The notes under the pieces were generated by a model. The model saw only the letters and a list, made by a program, of their open reading frames with translations, did no database searches and was not told the DNA's origin. From Bacteroidota bacterium (GTDB taxonomy: Bacteria > Bacteroidota > Bacteroidia > Chitinophagales > LD1), in contig CANJZE010000026.1 of the NCBI GenBank assembly GCA_947479455.1, forward strand, positions 1 through 49,579: a stretch of DNA of 49,579 bases. Reading direction: 5' to 3'. Position numbers and translations under genes: made by a program. Below, in pieces: positions 25,703 to 33,669 of this stretch (position 1 is its first letter; each line of letters begins with the position of its first letter).

Positions 25703-25933
25703 TTAAGCTGCAGTTTTCATTTGAACTACCGAAATTTCGAATCCATTTTCCAACGCATTGTTGGCGAGTTTATGCATGCGTTCAACAGTTTTTGAAGTGT
25801 ATGTAGTGTCGCCACATTCGTCACATACCTTTGAAGGAACGTTTTTCACAATGACAATACTATTGTTGCGTTCCAACTTTACATTTACTTTTTGCGCTTT
25901 ATAAACTCCATGATGGCATTTCCAGCAATTCAT
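25703..25933 (-). CDS. YgiT-type zinc-finger protein (MqsA-like antitoxin)
   Basis: This 76-residue protein carries two CxxC knuckles: MNCWKCHHGVY at the N-terminus and KVCDECGDTTYTS about 35 residues on. That is the zinc-binding arrangement of YgiT/MqsA N-terminal domains. The helix-turn-helix half of full MqsA is absent. It overlaps the upstream DUF4258 gene by four bases (start codon inside the previous stop region), which signals translational coupling. With the toxin first and zinc-finger antitoxin second, the order matches mqsRA. Antitoxin role inferred from family pairing. Confidence 0.8.
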   Translation of the reverse strand: MNCWKCHHGVYKAQKVNVKLERNNSIVIVKNVPSKVCDECGDTTYTSKTVERMHKLANNALENGFEISVVQMKTAA

Positions 25934-26232
25934 TTTTTCTTTTTTCTTGTTTTAAAATCTCTTTCAAATTTATCGGACGAAGGCTCATACAAAGATATGA
26001 TAAATCCTTCCTTGCCGTTAATTCCCAGAACCACATGCACCGGTCTTTTATCAACTACTTTAAACATCAGGCAACTTGGAAAAGGTTTGTCCTTCGGGTA
26101 GTCTTCAATTTTTTCGCCAAACTCAATTGCCTCCTCAACTTCTTTAGTAGTTATGTTTCTTTCGAACATTCTTACCTGAGCATGGTCTCTGTATGTGAAT
26201 GATTCAAAATCAAAATTTTTAGCCTTCGCCAT
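25930..26232 (-). CDS. DUF4258 family protein, likely toxin partner
   Basis: This 100-residue protein is of the DUF4258 family. The core is FTYRDHAQVRMFERNITTKEVEEAIEFGEKIEDYP, with HAxxRMxER typical of the family, followed by strands RPVHVVLGINGKEGFIISLYEP. DUF4258 proteins are RelE-like in predicted fold and are commonly found beside YgiT-type zinc fingers. A -7 box lies four bases from its ATG, so its mRNA is probably leaderless. No biochemical activity is established for this pair. Confidence 0.78.
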   Translation of the reverse strand: MAKAKNFDFESFTYRDHAQVRMFERNITTKEVEEAIEFGEKIEDYPKDKPFPSCLMFKVVDKRPVHVVLGINGKEGFIISLYEPSSDKFERDFKTRKKKK

Positions 26233-26236
26233 AAAG

Positions 26237-26244
26237 CAAATCTA
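26237..26244 (-). promoter_or_regulatory. -7 box (TAGATTTG) at leaderless distance from the DUF4258 start
   Basis: The minus strand reads TAGATTTG, CTTT, ATG. The box matches TAnnTTTG exactly and leaves only four bases before the start codon. Confidence 0.55.
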
Positions 26245-26307
26245 CTTTTTCTACAATCATTTTGCTGAGGTCTAAATTGGATATGCCACAAATATAAACG
26301 CGGTTCT

Positions 26308-26315
26308 TATCTTAG
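26308..26315 (+). promoter_or_regulatory. Candidate -7 box (TATCTTAG) for pepA
   Basis: It lies 20 bases before the pepA ATG and matches the -7 consensus at all but one base. It is followed by the same CC dinucleotide as the copy before the Omp85 gene. Confidence 0.4.
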
Positions 26316-26335
26316 CCGCCTCTAAAAATCACCTC

Positions 26336-27769
26336 ATGAATATTCAACTCGCTATTTGCAAGAATTATACGCTGTTTCCGCATCAAATAATTTTGATTGA
26401 CGGCAGTACAAAAATCTCTTCACTTGGTTTGGCAAAAGAAGATGCCGATGCCGCGCAAAAATATTTTGATGAAAAAGGAAACACGCTTTTTCAACTCGTT
26501 TCTGCCGGTAAAAGTTTAAGCGTTGTAAAAATTGATGCTTCAAAAGAAGAGTTCAAAGCATTGGAGGCAGCGCGCAAAGCGGGAAACGCCATCAACAAAT
26601 TTCTGAACACAAAGAAAATTAACGAAGCTTCTGTATTTAATGCTACGCGTAAAATAAAACTGACCGCTGCTTTTGCCGAAGGTACAGCACTAAGCAACTA
26701 TGAGTTTTTGAAATACAAAACCAAGGACAAGAAAGAAAAATCGCTTTCAACGCTTCACGTTGATGCAAAATCCAGCGACAAAAAAACGCTCGAAGAACTT
26801 TCGAAAATAATTTCGGCAAACTTCTTTTCGCGCACCTTGATTAATGAGCCGCTTTCGTATTTAACGGCTACGCAACTTTCGAAAGAAATTCAACAAGCCG
26901 GTAAAGACAACGGATTCACCGTTACTGTTTTCGACAAGAAAAAAATTGAAGCATTGAAGATGGGCGGTTTGCTTTCGGTAAATAAGGGAAGCATTGACCC
27001 ACCAACATTCACTGTGTTGGAATACAAAGCTTATCGCCCGAAAAATAAAAAGCCGATTGTGCTGGTGGGCAAAGGTGTAGTATATGATACAGGCGGTTTG
27101 AGTTTGAAACCTACAGGTAATTCAATGGATATGATGAAGTGCGACATGAGTGGTGCCGCTGCCGTGGCAGGAATTTTTATTGCTGCTGCGCAATTGAAAT
27201 TGCCGGTTCACATTGTAGGTTTAATTCCCGCAACAGATAACCGCCCGGGCATGAATGCCTACGTGCCCGGTGATGTTGTAGAAATGATGAGCGGCATGAA
27301 TGTAGAAATGCTGAATGCCGATGCCGAAGGAAGAATGATTCTTGCCGATGCACTTCACTACGCAAAACAATATTCGCCTGAATTGGTTTTTGATTTTGCC
27401 ACACTTACCGGGTCAGCAAAAGCAGCCACGGGAAGTATAGGTTCTCCGTTTATGGGAACTGCAAGTGAAAGTGTAAAGAAGAAATTAATTGCTTCTGCCA
27501 ACAATACTTACGAGCGCCTGATTGAGTTTCCGCTATGGGATGAATACGGTGAAATGATAAAGAGCGATGTGGCGGATATTAAAAATGTGGGCGGCTCAGA
27601 TTCAGGTTCTATCACTGCAGGAAAATTTCTTGAACACTTTACTGCTTACCCTTGGATGCATTTTGATATTGCAGGAACAGCTTACCTGATGCATGAAGAC
27701 AGCTACCGTGGCAAATACGGAACGGCTGTGGGCGTGCGATTGATTACAGATTTTTTGAAGAATTATTAA
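26336..27769 (+). CDS. pepA: Leucyl aminopeptidase (M17)
   Basis: This 477-residue cytosolic di-zinc exopeptidase has the M17 catalytic blocks. VGKGVVYDTGGLSLKPTGNSMD contains a metal-binding Lys and Asp, MKCDMSGAAAV contains an Asp ligand, and NADAEGRMILADAL is the family signature with Asp and Glu ligands plus the catalytic Arg. The N-terminal domain (about 1-160) is divergent, as usual. The gene is monocistronic: the DUF4258 pair diverges upstream and a repeat-filled gap precedes pdxA. Confidence 0.94.
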   Translation: MNIQLAICKNYTLFPHQIILIDGSTKISSLGLAKEDADAAQKYFDEKGNTLFQLVSAGKSLSVVKIDASKEEFKALEAARKAGNAINKFLNTKKINEASVFNATRKIKLTAAFAEGTALSNYEFLKYKTKDKKEKSLSTLHVDAKSSDKKTLEELSKIISANFFSRTLINEPLSYLTATQLSKEIQQAGKDNGFTVTVFDKKKIEALKMGGLLSVNKGSIDPPTFTVLEYKAYRPKNKKPIVLVGKGVVYDTGGLSLKPTGNSMDMMKCDMSGAAAVAGIFIAAAQLKLPVHIVGLIPATDNRPGMNAYVPGDVVEMMSGMNVEMLNADAEGRMILADALHYAKQYSPELVFDFATLTGSAKAATGSIGSPFMGTASESVKKKLIASANNTYERLIEFPLWDEYGEMIKSDVADIKNVGGSDSGSITAGKFLEHFTAYPWMHFDIAGTAYLMHEDSYRGKYGTAVGVRLITDFLKNY

Positions 27770-27773
27770 TGAA

Positions 27774-27838
27774 GTTCACGGTTAGCAGTTGACGGTTTGC
27801 AGTAATACAACTGCTGCGAACCGCGAACTGCGAACTAC
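27774..27838. repeat. Short-repeat hairpin between pepA and pdxA
   Basis: Units such as GCAGTTGACGGTT and GCGAACTGCGAACT are arranged as inverted and direct copies (AGCAGTTG against CAACTGCT, CGGTTTGCAG against CTGCGAACCG). The stretch fills the whole 81-base gap and has no U-tract typical of an intrinsic terminator. Confidence 0.6.
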
Positions 27839-27850
27839 ATAACCCTAAAC

Positions 27851-28903
27851 ATGGAAAACAACAAATACAAAGTAGGAATAAGTCTGGGCGATTACAATGG
27901 TATTGGAGCAGAAGTAATTATTAAAGTGCTGGAAGATGAGCGCATTTACCGTTTTTGTTCGGTGGTAGTTTACGGACAAAAGAATGTGATTTCGTTTTAC
28001 GCCAAACAATTGAAAATTCAGAATTTCAATATTCAGGAAGTGAAGGATACAGAAAATCTGAATCCGAAGTTGCCGAACATTATAAATGTTTGGAACGAAA
28101 CGGTGCAGGTGCAACCCGGTCAATTGACCACTGAAGCAGGAGCGCGTGCGCTACTTTGTTTGAACGCGGGGATAAAAGATTTAGTCGAGAAAAAAATTGA
28201 TGTGCTGGTTACCGGTCCGGTAAATAAAAGTTCTATGAGTCAGCACCATCCTGAATTTACAGGACAAACCGAACATGTTTCGAAAGCGGCAGGAAACGAA
28301 AATAGTATGATGCTGTTGGTAGATGATGGCTTGCGCGTTGGGTTGGTGACCAATCACGTTTCATTAAAAGATGTAACCGGGAAAATTGACATCAATTTAA
28401 TTCTTGCCAAACTCGAAGTGCTGAACCAAACCTTGAAACAGGATTTTTTAATCAGCAAGCCGCGCATTGCAGTGCTTGGTTTAAATCCTCATGCTGGCGA
28501 TAATTCGTTATTAGGCAAAGAAGAGAAAGACATTATTGCTCCCGCAGTAAATCGCGCTAAAGAAAAAGGAATCCTTGCCGTAGGTCCGTTTTCTGCCGAT
28601 GGGTTTTTCGGCTCACAACATTTTAGAAAATTTGATGCGGTGTTAGCGATGTATCACGACCAGGGGCTGGTGCCTTTTAAAACACTTTCGTTTGGCAGCG
28701 GAGTAAATTACACTGCTGGTTTAAATGTTGTGCGCACTTCGCCCGACCATGGCACGGGTTACGATATTGCCGGAAAAGATTTAGCTAATCACGACTCGCT
28801 TCGCGCAGCTATTTTTACAGGCATTGATATTATTCGCAATCGCGAAATTTACAGCGAGATGATTGCGAATCCCGTGGAGAAGGTGATGGTAGATAAGGAA
28901 TAG
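27851..28903 (+). CDS. pdxA: 4-hydroxythreonine-4-phosphate dehydrogenase
   Basis: This 350-residue enzyme of the DXP-dependent pyridoxal phosphate route oxidises 4-hydroxythreonine 4-phosphate with NAD. Characteristic blocks are GISLGDYNGIGAEVIIK at the N-terminus, VLVTGPVNKSSM, HPEFTGQTEHVSK (metal-binding His), LNPHAGDNSLLGKEE, AMYHDQGLVPFKTL and VVRTSPDHGTGYDIAGK. All expected metal-ligand histidines are present. PLP made through this pathway serves, among others, the Alr and LysA enzymes encoded in this window. It is convergent with a small exported protein gene, their stops only six bases apart. Confidence 0.96.
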   Translation: MENNKYKVGISLGDYNGIGAEVIIKVLEDERIYRFCSVVVYGQKNVISFYAKQLKIQNFNIQEVKDTENLNPKLPNIINVWNETVQVQPGQLTTEAGARALLCLNAGIKDLVEKKIDVLVTGPVNKSSMSQHHPEFTGQTEHVSKAAGNENSMMLLVDDGLRVGLVTNHVSLKDVTGKIDINLILAKLEVLNQTLKQDFLISKPRIAVLGLNPHAGDNSLLGKEEKDIIAPAVNRAKEKGILAVGPFSADGFFGSQHFRKFDAVLAMYHDQGLVPFKTLSFGSGVNYTAGLNVVRTSPDHGTGYDIAGKDLANHDSLRAAIFTGIDIIRNREIYSEMIANPVEKVMVDKE

Positions 28904-28909
28904 TGAAAT

Positions 28910-29293
28910 CTACTTCACTTCCACCTCTCTCGAAGTTATATAGTCTTTGTATTGGTCGCGGGCTTTTACAACGTAGTGACCGCGTTTTGCAAAATGAATA
29001 GGGTGTGCTGTATATAATGAAGCGGCTTGTGTTTTTGTTTCTTCAGTGCTTATGAGTTCTTCGGCATAAGTAGTGGTATCTAACAGCGAAATTTCAAAAT
29101 AAATTTTTTCGGTTTGCAAACCCGAAGCATTTGAAAGCAATACAGTCGCATTCAGATTTTCAGAAAAAGTAAAATTCTCACTTTTGTTTTTGCAGTTCCC
29201 TTTTTCATCTACCGAATCGCAAAACATCATTTCCCATCCGGCAAATGAATGCAAGGTAAACATGAGTAACGGGAGCAGGAGTAGCTTTCTCAT
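28910..29293 (-). CDS. Small exported protein of unknown function
   Basis: This 127-residue protein begins with a signal peptide (MRKLLLLPLLMFTLHSFAG, cleavage after SFA). The mature part has beta-strand character (ATVLLSNASGLQTEKIYFEISLLD; HFAKRGHYVVKARDQYKDYITSREVEVK), perhaps an Ig-like sandwich, with Cys in CDSVDEKGNC that could form a disulfide. I recognise no family. It is probably periplasmic. The 157 bases upstream carry a dispersed CTGAGCCTGTCGAAG element. Confidence 0.65.
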   Translation of the reverse strand: MRKLLLLPLLMFTLHSFAGWEMMFCDSVDEKGNCKNKSENFTFSENLNATVLLSNASGLQTEKIYFEISLLDTTTYAEELISTEETKTQAASLYTAHPIHFAKRGHYVVKARDQYKDYITSREVEVK

Positions 29294-29374
29294 GGGGTAT
29301 GGGTTTTAGTTGGCTAAAGCTACAAAGTCTTTCTTGAGCACGAAATTTATTTTTTACGGTAAAACTAACCGCAA

Positions 29375-29400
29375 TGTCATGCTGAGCCTGTCGAAGCATC
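29375..29400. repeat. Half-copy of the CTGAGCCTGTCGAAG dispersed repeat
   Basis: TGTCATGCTGAGCCTGTCGA followed by AGCATC matches one arm of the inverted repeat at 30285-30330. It lies between the small exported gene and the sterol desaturase gene. Confidence 0.7.
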
Positions 29401-29432
29401 CCTTCGTCACCTTGTCACATCGTCACTTTTGA

Positions 29433-29464
29433 TTTTGATTATTCCTCAAATTGAACTTGGTTTG
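29433..29464 (+). promoter_or_regulatory. Promoter for the sterol-desaturase family gene
   Basis: TTTTG (29433-29437), then a 19-base spacer, then TTGGTTTG (29457-29464). This is the Bacteroidota -33/-7 layout at canonical spacing with one -7 mismatch, 22 bases before the ATG. Confidence 0.5.
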
Positions 29465-29486
29465 CGGTTCATTTAAAATTCAAAGC

Positions 29487-30275
29487 ATGTGGTCAGAAAT
29501 TTTTGAAAGATTCTTACAACACTTCGGCTGGGACTTAGTTCGCTACTTTCTGTTTGCAGGAATTCCCTACACTATATTTTATGTACTGCTCAAGTCGCAG
29601 TTGTTTCGTTTTAAGATTCAGCAAAAATTTCCTGAGTTCTATCACATGCGCAGAGAAATTCTTTTCTCGCTTTCGAGTATGCTCATTTTTACTTTTGTAG
29701 GCACTTCTGTTTTCATCTTTCAAAAAAACGGCTACACACAAATTTACACCGACATTCATCAGCACTCTATCGCTTATTTAATTTTTTCTGTTTTTGCGTT
29801 CATTTTCATTCACGATGCTTATTTCTACTGGAGTCACCGCTTCATGCACCACAAAAAGGTTTACCCTTATGTGCATCTCATTCATCACAAAAGTACAAAC
29901 CCAACTCCATGGGCAGCTTTTGCTTTTCATCCGCTCGAAGCAGTGGGTCAGGTGCTTATTTTGCCCATTATGGTTTTTGCGATGCCACTGCATCCGTTGG
30001 CCATTTTCATTTGGGGCATTTATCAGCTGGCTTTGAACATTGGTGGTCACTTGGGTTTCGAAATTTTCAGAAAAGGATTTACCACGCGCTTTTATTCGAA
30101 GTGGCACAACACTTCCACTCATCATAACATGCACCATAAATATGTGAACTGCAATTACGGTCTATACTTTAATATATGGGACCGCATGATGGGCACCAAT
30201 CACAAAAACTACCACGAAGAGTTTGACGCCATTTGCGACCGCAGAGTAAAAGTTTTAGAGCCAGAGCAAGCATAG
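29487..30275 (+). CDS. Sterol desaturase / fatty acid hydroxylase family protein
   Basis: This 262-residue integral membrane di-iron enzyme has the three histidine boxes HDAYFYWSHRFMHH, HLIHH and HNTSTHHNMHH, separated by membrane helices. The family hydroxylates or desaturates lipid alkyl chains at the membrane surface using O2. In Bacteroidota likely substrates include carotenoids, hopanoid-like or ornithine/sulfonolipids, but the substrate is not determined here. The frame is open from a TTG at 29451, but the ATG at 29487 follows a good promoter and starts MWSEIFERF. It is followed by an inverted dispersed repeat that may end transcription. Confidence 0.88.
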   Translation: MWSEIFERFLQHFGWDLVRYFLFAGIPYTIFYVLLKSQLFRFKIQQKFPEFYHMRREILFSLSSMLIFTFVGTSVFIFQKNGYTQIYTDIHQHSIAYLIFSVFAFIFIHDAYFYWSHRFMHHKKVYPYVHLIHHKSTNPTPWAAFAFHPLEAVGQVLILPIMVFAMPLHPLAIFIWGIYQLALNIGGHLGFEIFRKGFTTRFYSKWHNTSTHHNMHHKYVNCNYGLYFNIWDRMMGTNHKNYHEEFDAICDRRVKVLEPEQA

Positions 30276-30284
30276 TATACAGTT

Positions 30285-30330
30285 TGTCACCCTGAGCCTG
30301 TCGAAGGGCTTCGACAAGCTCAGCATGACA
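30285..30330. repeat. Inverted dispersed repeat after the sterol desaturase gene
   Basis: TGTCACCCTGAGCCTGTCGA, AGGGC, then TTCGACAAGCTCAGCATGAC with a final A. The 15-bp arms CTGAGCCTGTCGAAG / CTTCGACAAGCTCAG pair with one mismatch. The pattern is widely dispersed in environmental Bacteroidota genomes (general knowledge). A half copy is at 29375. Confidence 0.8.
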
Positions 30331-30362
30331 GTCTCTCAGCTACCTCAAACCGAATTTTCTTT

Positions 30363-30370
30363 TAGCTTCG
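30363..30370 (+). promoter_or_regulatory. Candidate -7 box (TAGCTTCG) for ricT-gldH
   Basis: It matches TAnnTTTG at five of six fixed positions and lies 39 bases before the ricT ATG, just after the dispersed inverted repeat. No matching -33 element is seen. Confidence 0.3.
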
Positions 30371-30409
30371 TCCACTTGAAAATTCGTGAATCAATATAAA
30401 TGAAGAAGA

Positions 30410-31582
30410 ATGGGATGTTCAACATGCACCACCGCTAAAGATGGAATTGTAGCGGGTTGCCAAACAAAAGGAGGATGCAGCAGTGGCGGATGCAATCGAG
30501 TAAATGTTTTCGACTGGTTTGCCGAAATGCCTATATCGTTCAACGAAAATTTCAATATCGTTGAAATAAGTTTTAAGAAAGGCGCGCGTAAAGGATTTTA
30601 CCGCAACCCTTCCAATCTCGATTTTCATAAAGGTCAGTTAGTGGTAGTGGAAGCCGCACAGGGTTTCGATGTGGGCGAGGTAAGTTTGCGTGGCGAACTG
30701 GTAAAAGCCCAAATGAAAAAACGCAAAATAACCGAGCGCGATGATACCATCCGCAATATTCTGCGCATAGCCAATGAGCACGATGTAAATAATTTTTTAG
30801 ACGCGCGAAGTAAAGAACAGGAAACGCTGGTGCGTGCCCGTGCTATGGCTCGTCAAATCGGCATCGAAATGAAAATTGGTGATGTAGAGTACCAGGGCGA
30901 TAACAAAAAGGTAACTATCTTTTACACGCACGATGGTCGCGTTGATTTTCGTGAATTAGTAAAAGTATATGCGCGCGATTTCAAAGTAAAAATTGAAATG
31001 CGTCAGATAGGTGCACGTCAGGAGGCCGCGCGAGTGGGCGGTATTGGAACCTGCGGTAGAGAATTATGTTGTTCCACTTGGTTGAACGATTTTAAATCGG
31101 TTACCACTTCGGCAGTGCGTTATCAAAACCTCGCGCTGAATACCGATAAGTTGAGCGGGCAATGCGGAAGATTGAAATGCTGTTTAAATTATGAATTGGA
31201 TACTTACAACGATGCGCTAAAGGGTTTTCCAAGACAGACCGATAAAATTGAAACAGAAGAAGGCATTGCGTGGCTTCGCAAAACAGATATTCTGAAAAGA
31301 CAATTGGTATATGAATATGCCGAGCAAAAAGGGAACTTTATTCGCCTTGATGTGGTTGATGTAAAGGAACTTTTGGCTATGAACAAAAGCGGAAAAAAAC
31401 CAAAGAGCCTACTTGACTTCGCCATTATTGAAAACATAAAGGTGGACGAAAGCAAACACGAGGATTTGGTTGGTCAGGTTACACTTTCCACTTTAGAAGA
31501 TAAAGAGCGCAAAAAACGCAGAAGCAATAACCAACGCAATCGCGGAAAGGGCAACTCTCAAAACCGCGACAAGAGAAAATAA
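30410..31582 (+). CDS. ricT: RicT/YaaT-family PSP1-domain protein
   Basis: This 390-residue protein has a Cys-rich N-terminus (MGCSTCTTAKDG ... GGCSSGGCNR; Cys3, 6, 17, 23, 28) typical of the Bacteroidota version. The PSP1 core follows, with IGARQEAARVGGIGTCGREL, CCSTWLNDF and SGQCGRLKCCLNYE, and then a basic C-terminal tail (KERKKRRSNNQRNRGKGN). In Bacillus, RicT with RicA and RicF forms an iron-sulfur complex that helps RNase Y. RicA and RicF are not in the window, so the Bacteroidota role is not established. gldH follows on the same strand 25 bases downstream. Confidence 0.9.
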   Translation: MGCSTCTTAKDGIVAGCQTKGGCSSGGCNRVNVFDWFAEMPISFNENFNIVEISFKKGARKGFYRNPSNLDFHKGQLVVVEAAQGFDVGEVSLRGELVKAQMKKRKITERDDTIRNILRIANEHDVNNFLDARSKEQETLVRARAMARQIGIEMKIGDVEYQGDNKKVTIFYTHDGRVDFRELVKVYARDFKVKIEMRQIGARQEAARVGGIGTCGRELCCSTWLNDFKSVTTSAVRYQNLALNTDKLSGQCGRLKCCLNYELDTYNDALKGFPRQTDKIETEEGIAWLRKTDILKRQLVYEYAEQKGNFIRLDVVDVKELLAMNKSGKKPKSLLDFAIIENIKVDESKHEDLVGQVTLSTLEDKERKKRRSNNQRNRGKGNSQNRDKRK

Positions 31583-31607
31583 AGTGGTGACACGACAATT
31601 AAAAACC

Positions 31608-32102
31608 ATGAAATTCTCTCCTAAGTTTTTCATTTACTCATTTACTCATTTGCTCATTTGCTCATTGCTGGTTTCGTGCGATAAAAATGTAGTGCTGGAG
31701 AAAAACGAAGTGTTCAAAAGCGACCAATGGGATTATGCCGATGCAAAAACTTTTGTTGCCGAAATAAAAGACACCACTATCAACTACAATATTTTGCTCA
31801 GCGTTCGCCACTCGTTCAATTTTGAATGGCGAAACATGTGGGTGAAAATTGAAACCACTTTTCCTGATGGCAAACAGTTTGAGAAAAGAGTGAACCTGGT
31901 TCTTTCAGAACCCGATGGACATTGGAATGGCGATTGCCTTGGCGATAACTGCGATATTCAAATTCCTATTCAGCAGAATGCTTTTTTTCCTACCATGGGA
32001 AAATACAGTTTCAAAATTTCGCAGGATATGCGTGTGAATCCTCTTGGCTACATTAAAAGTTTTGGCATGCGGGTTGAAAAATCTGAAGTGGCTAAAAAAT
32101 AG
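31608..32102 (+). CDS. gldH: Gliding motility lipoprotein GldH
   Basis: This 164-residue lipoprotein has a signal peptide ending LLVSC, and conserved GldH features (VLEKNEVFKSDQWDYADAKTF; NMWVKIETTFPDG; EPDGHWNGDCLGDNCDIQIPI). GldH is needed for gliding in Flavobacterium and is part of the Gld set linked to T9SS, which fits the T9SS cargo at 16.5-18.2 kb. I chose the ATG at 31608; a GTG at 31584 is possible. The hydrophobic core of the signal peptide is written by five 8-base tandem repeats (31631-31670). Because eight is not a multiple of three, copy-number change would break the frame. ricT-gldH adjacency is conserved in the phylum. Confidence 0.88.
   Translation: MKFSPKFFIYSFTHLLICSLLVSCDKNVVLEKNEVFKSDQWDYADAKTFVAEIKDTTINYNILLSVRHSFNFEWRNMWVKIETTFPDGKQFEKRVNLVLSEPDGHWNGDCLGDNCDIQIPIQQNAFFPTMGKYSFKISQDMRVNPLGYIKSFGMRVEKSEVAKK
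31631..31670 (+). repeat. Five tandem 8-base repeats in the gldH signal peptide
   Basis: The units are CATTTACT, CATTTACT, CATTTGCT, CATTTGCT and CATTGCTG, back to back. They start 24 bases into the gene (residues 8-21) and encode the hydrophobic signal core. Confidence 0.85.
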
Positions 32103-32187
32103 TAAGCCCGAACTAAAATCATTTCAAATATTCTTTCTTCGCAGCATCATTGAAATTTATTTGCGATTTGCCGTTTAATAAAACATC

Positions 32188-32775
32188 ATGACCGACAAAC
32201 TGAAACGCGCCCGTGAAATTCTCCTCGCAGAAAGCGAAGCGGTAAAAAATATACCGTTGAGCGAAAGTTTGTTGACTGCGGTTGACTTGCTTGCCAAGCT
32301 AAAAGGCAAAGTGGTTTGTAGCGGTATTGGCAAAGCAGGAATTATTGCGCGCAAAACAGCAGCTACTTTTTCTTCTACAGGTACGCCCGCTGTGTATCTT
32401 CACCCCGGTGAAGCACAACATGGAGACCTTGGTTTAATTGATGACAAAGATGTACTTCTCATTTTTTCGAACTCGGGCAAAACGCGCGAGTCAGTAGAAT
32501 TGGTTCAACTAGCACGGGTGTTGCATTCTTCTGCATTTAAAGTAATTACCATCACTGCGCATTTAGATTCTGAACTTGCGCAAATGAGCGATGTGGCACT
32601 TTCAATTGGTAAAGTAGAAGAAGCGTGCACCTTGGGTATGGCACCTACTTCATCTACTACAGCTATGTTGGCATTGGGCGATGTGTTGTGCGTTCTCGTT
32701 ATGGAAGAAATTGGTTTTACAAAAGAAGAATTTTTGAAGCGTCATCACGGAGGGTATTTAGGAACTAAAAAGTAG
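32188..32775 (+). CDS. kdsD: Arabinose-5-phosphate isomerase, SIS domain only
   Basis: This 195-residue enzyme of the KpsF/GutQ/KdsD family converts ribulose 5-phosphate to arabinose 5-phosphate, the first step to Kdo. The SIS domain is complete (VVCSGIGKAGIIARKTAATFSSTG, HPGEAQHGDLG, ISNSGKT-like LIFSNSGKTRESVEL, CTLGMAPTSSTTAMLALGD). The tandem CBS domains of the E. coli enzyme are missing. SIS-only versions are known from Bacteroides. It is directly followed by kdsA (28 bases), so both first Kdo steps are paired, supporting the assignment. Confidence 0.9.
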   Translation: MTDKLKRAREILLAESEAVKNIPLSESLLTAVDLLAKLKGKVVCSGIGKAGIIARKTAATFSSTGTPAVYLHPGEAQHGDLGLIDDKDVLLIFSNSGKTRESVELVQLARVLHSSAFKVITITAHLDSELAQMSDVALSIGKVEEACTLGMAPTSSTTAMLALGDVLCVLVMEEIGFTKEEFLKRHHGGYLGTKK

Positions 32776-32803
32776 CAGAACAAAAACAACGGTTTTGTCA
32801 ATT

Positions 32804-33592
32804 ATGTCAGCGAACAAAAAACTGATCCTCATTTCGGGTCCTTGTGCTATCGAGAACAAAGAAATTTGTTTTGAAGTGGCAGAAACGGTTTCGACCATTT
32901 GCAAAAAACTTGACATTCAATACATTTTCAAAAGCTCTTTCAAAAAGGCAAATCGCACCAGTGTTAAATCATTTACAGGAATTGATTTTGATAAAGCACT
33001 AAGCGTTTTAGCAGATGTAAAAAATCATTTCGGCATTCCGGTTTTGACTGACGTTCACGAAACGCATGAAGTAAACGAAGTAGCATCGGTAGCAGATTAT
33101 CTTCAGATACCTTCTTTCTTATGTCGGCAAACCGATTTGTTAGTAGCCGCAGGAAAAGGCGGAAAGGGAGTGAACATTAAGAAAGGACAATTTGCTTCTT
33201 CCGATAGTATGGGTTTTGCGGTGGAGAAGGTTCGAAGCACCGGTAATCAAAATATTCTGCTTACGGAGCGTGGTACTACATTCGGTTACAACGACCTTGT
33301 GGTAGACTTTCGAAATATTTCGTTGATGCAAAAATTTGGCGTGCCTGTAATACTCGATGCCACACATAGTTTACAACAACCCAACACATCGGCAGGAGTA
33401 ACCGGGGGCAAACCCGAATTTATAGAAACCCTTTGCGCTGCCGCAATTGCCGTAGGAGTTGATGGCTTGTTTATTGAAACACACCCCAATCCAAAATCGG
33501 CATTGAGCGATGGGGCTAACATGTTGCCACTTAATGAACTCGAAAATCTTTTGGAAAAGTGTAACCGTCTTCGAAATGTGGTAAAGGCATAG
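32804..33592 (+). CDS. kdsA: 3-deoxy-8-phosphooctulonate synthase
   Basis: This 262-residue TIM-barrel enzyme condenses arabinose 5-phosphate with phosphoenolpyruvate to Kdo 8-phosphate, for lipopolysaccharide inner core. Signature blocks are ISGPCAIENKE, FKSSFKKANRTS, PVLTDVHE, IPSFLCRQTDLL, KKGQFASSDSMGF, TERGTTFGYNDLVVDFR, ILDATHSLQQPN and ETHPNPKSALSDG. The start is the ATG at 32804 (MSANKKLILI); an earlier TTG exists in the frame. It directly follows kdsD and comes before the ATP synthase genes. Confidence 0.96.
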   Translation: MSANKKLILISGPCAIENKEICFEVAETVSTICKKLDIQYIFKSSFKKANRTSVKSFTGIDFDKALSVLADVKNHFGIPVLTDVHETHEVNEVASVADYLQIPSFLCRQTDLLVAAGKGGKGVNIKKGQFASSDSMGFAVEKVRSTGNQNILLTERGTTFGYNDLVVDFRNISLMQKFGVPVILDATHSLQQPNTSAGVTGGKPEFIETLCAAAIAVGVDGLFIETHPNPKSALSDGANMLPLNELENLLEKCNRLRNVVKA

Positions 33593-33639
33593 TTGTTACT
33601 TTTTCTCTCTCAATCATTTCCTCAATTCCCATATTCTTT

Positions 33640-33647
33640 TATGTTTG
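33640..33647 (+). promoter_or_regulatory. -7 box (TATGTTTG) for the atp operon
   Basis: An exact TAnnTTTG match ends 22 bases before the atpB ATG. The leader contains a short CCG...CGG hairpin. I see no -33 TTTG at canonical spacing. Confidence 0.5.
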
Positions 33648-33669
33648 CACCGCTTTTTGAAAAACGGTC

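Noticed and set aside
28902-28919. AGTGAA-ATCTAC... TTCACT hairpin between pdxA and the small exported gene as a terminator
   Set aside because: The stem is only six pairs, overlaps both stop codons and has no U-tract on either strand.
31631-31670. Tandem repeats considered as a CRISPR array (also 35708-35786)
   Set aside because: Units are 7-8 bases with no unique spacers and no cas genes are in the window.
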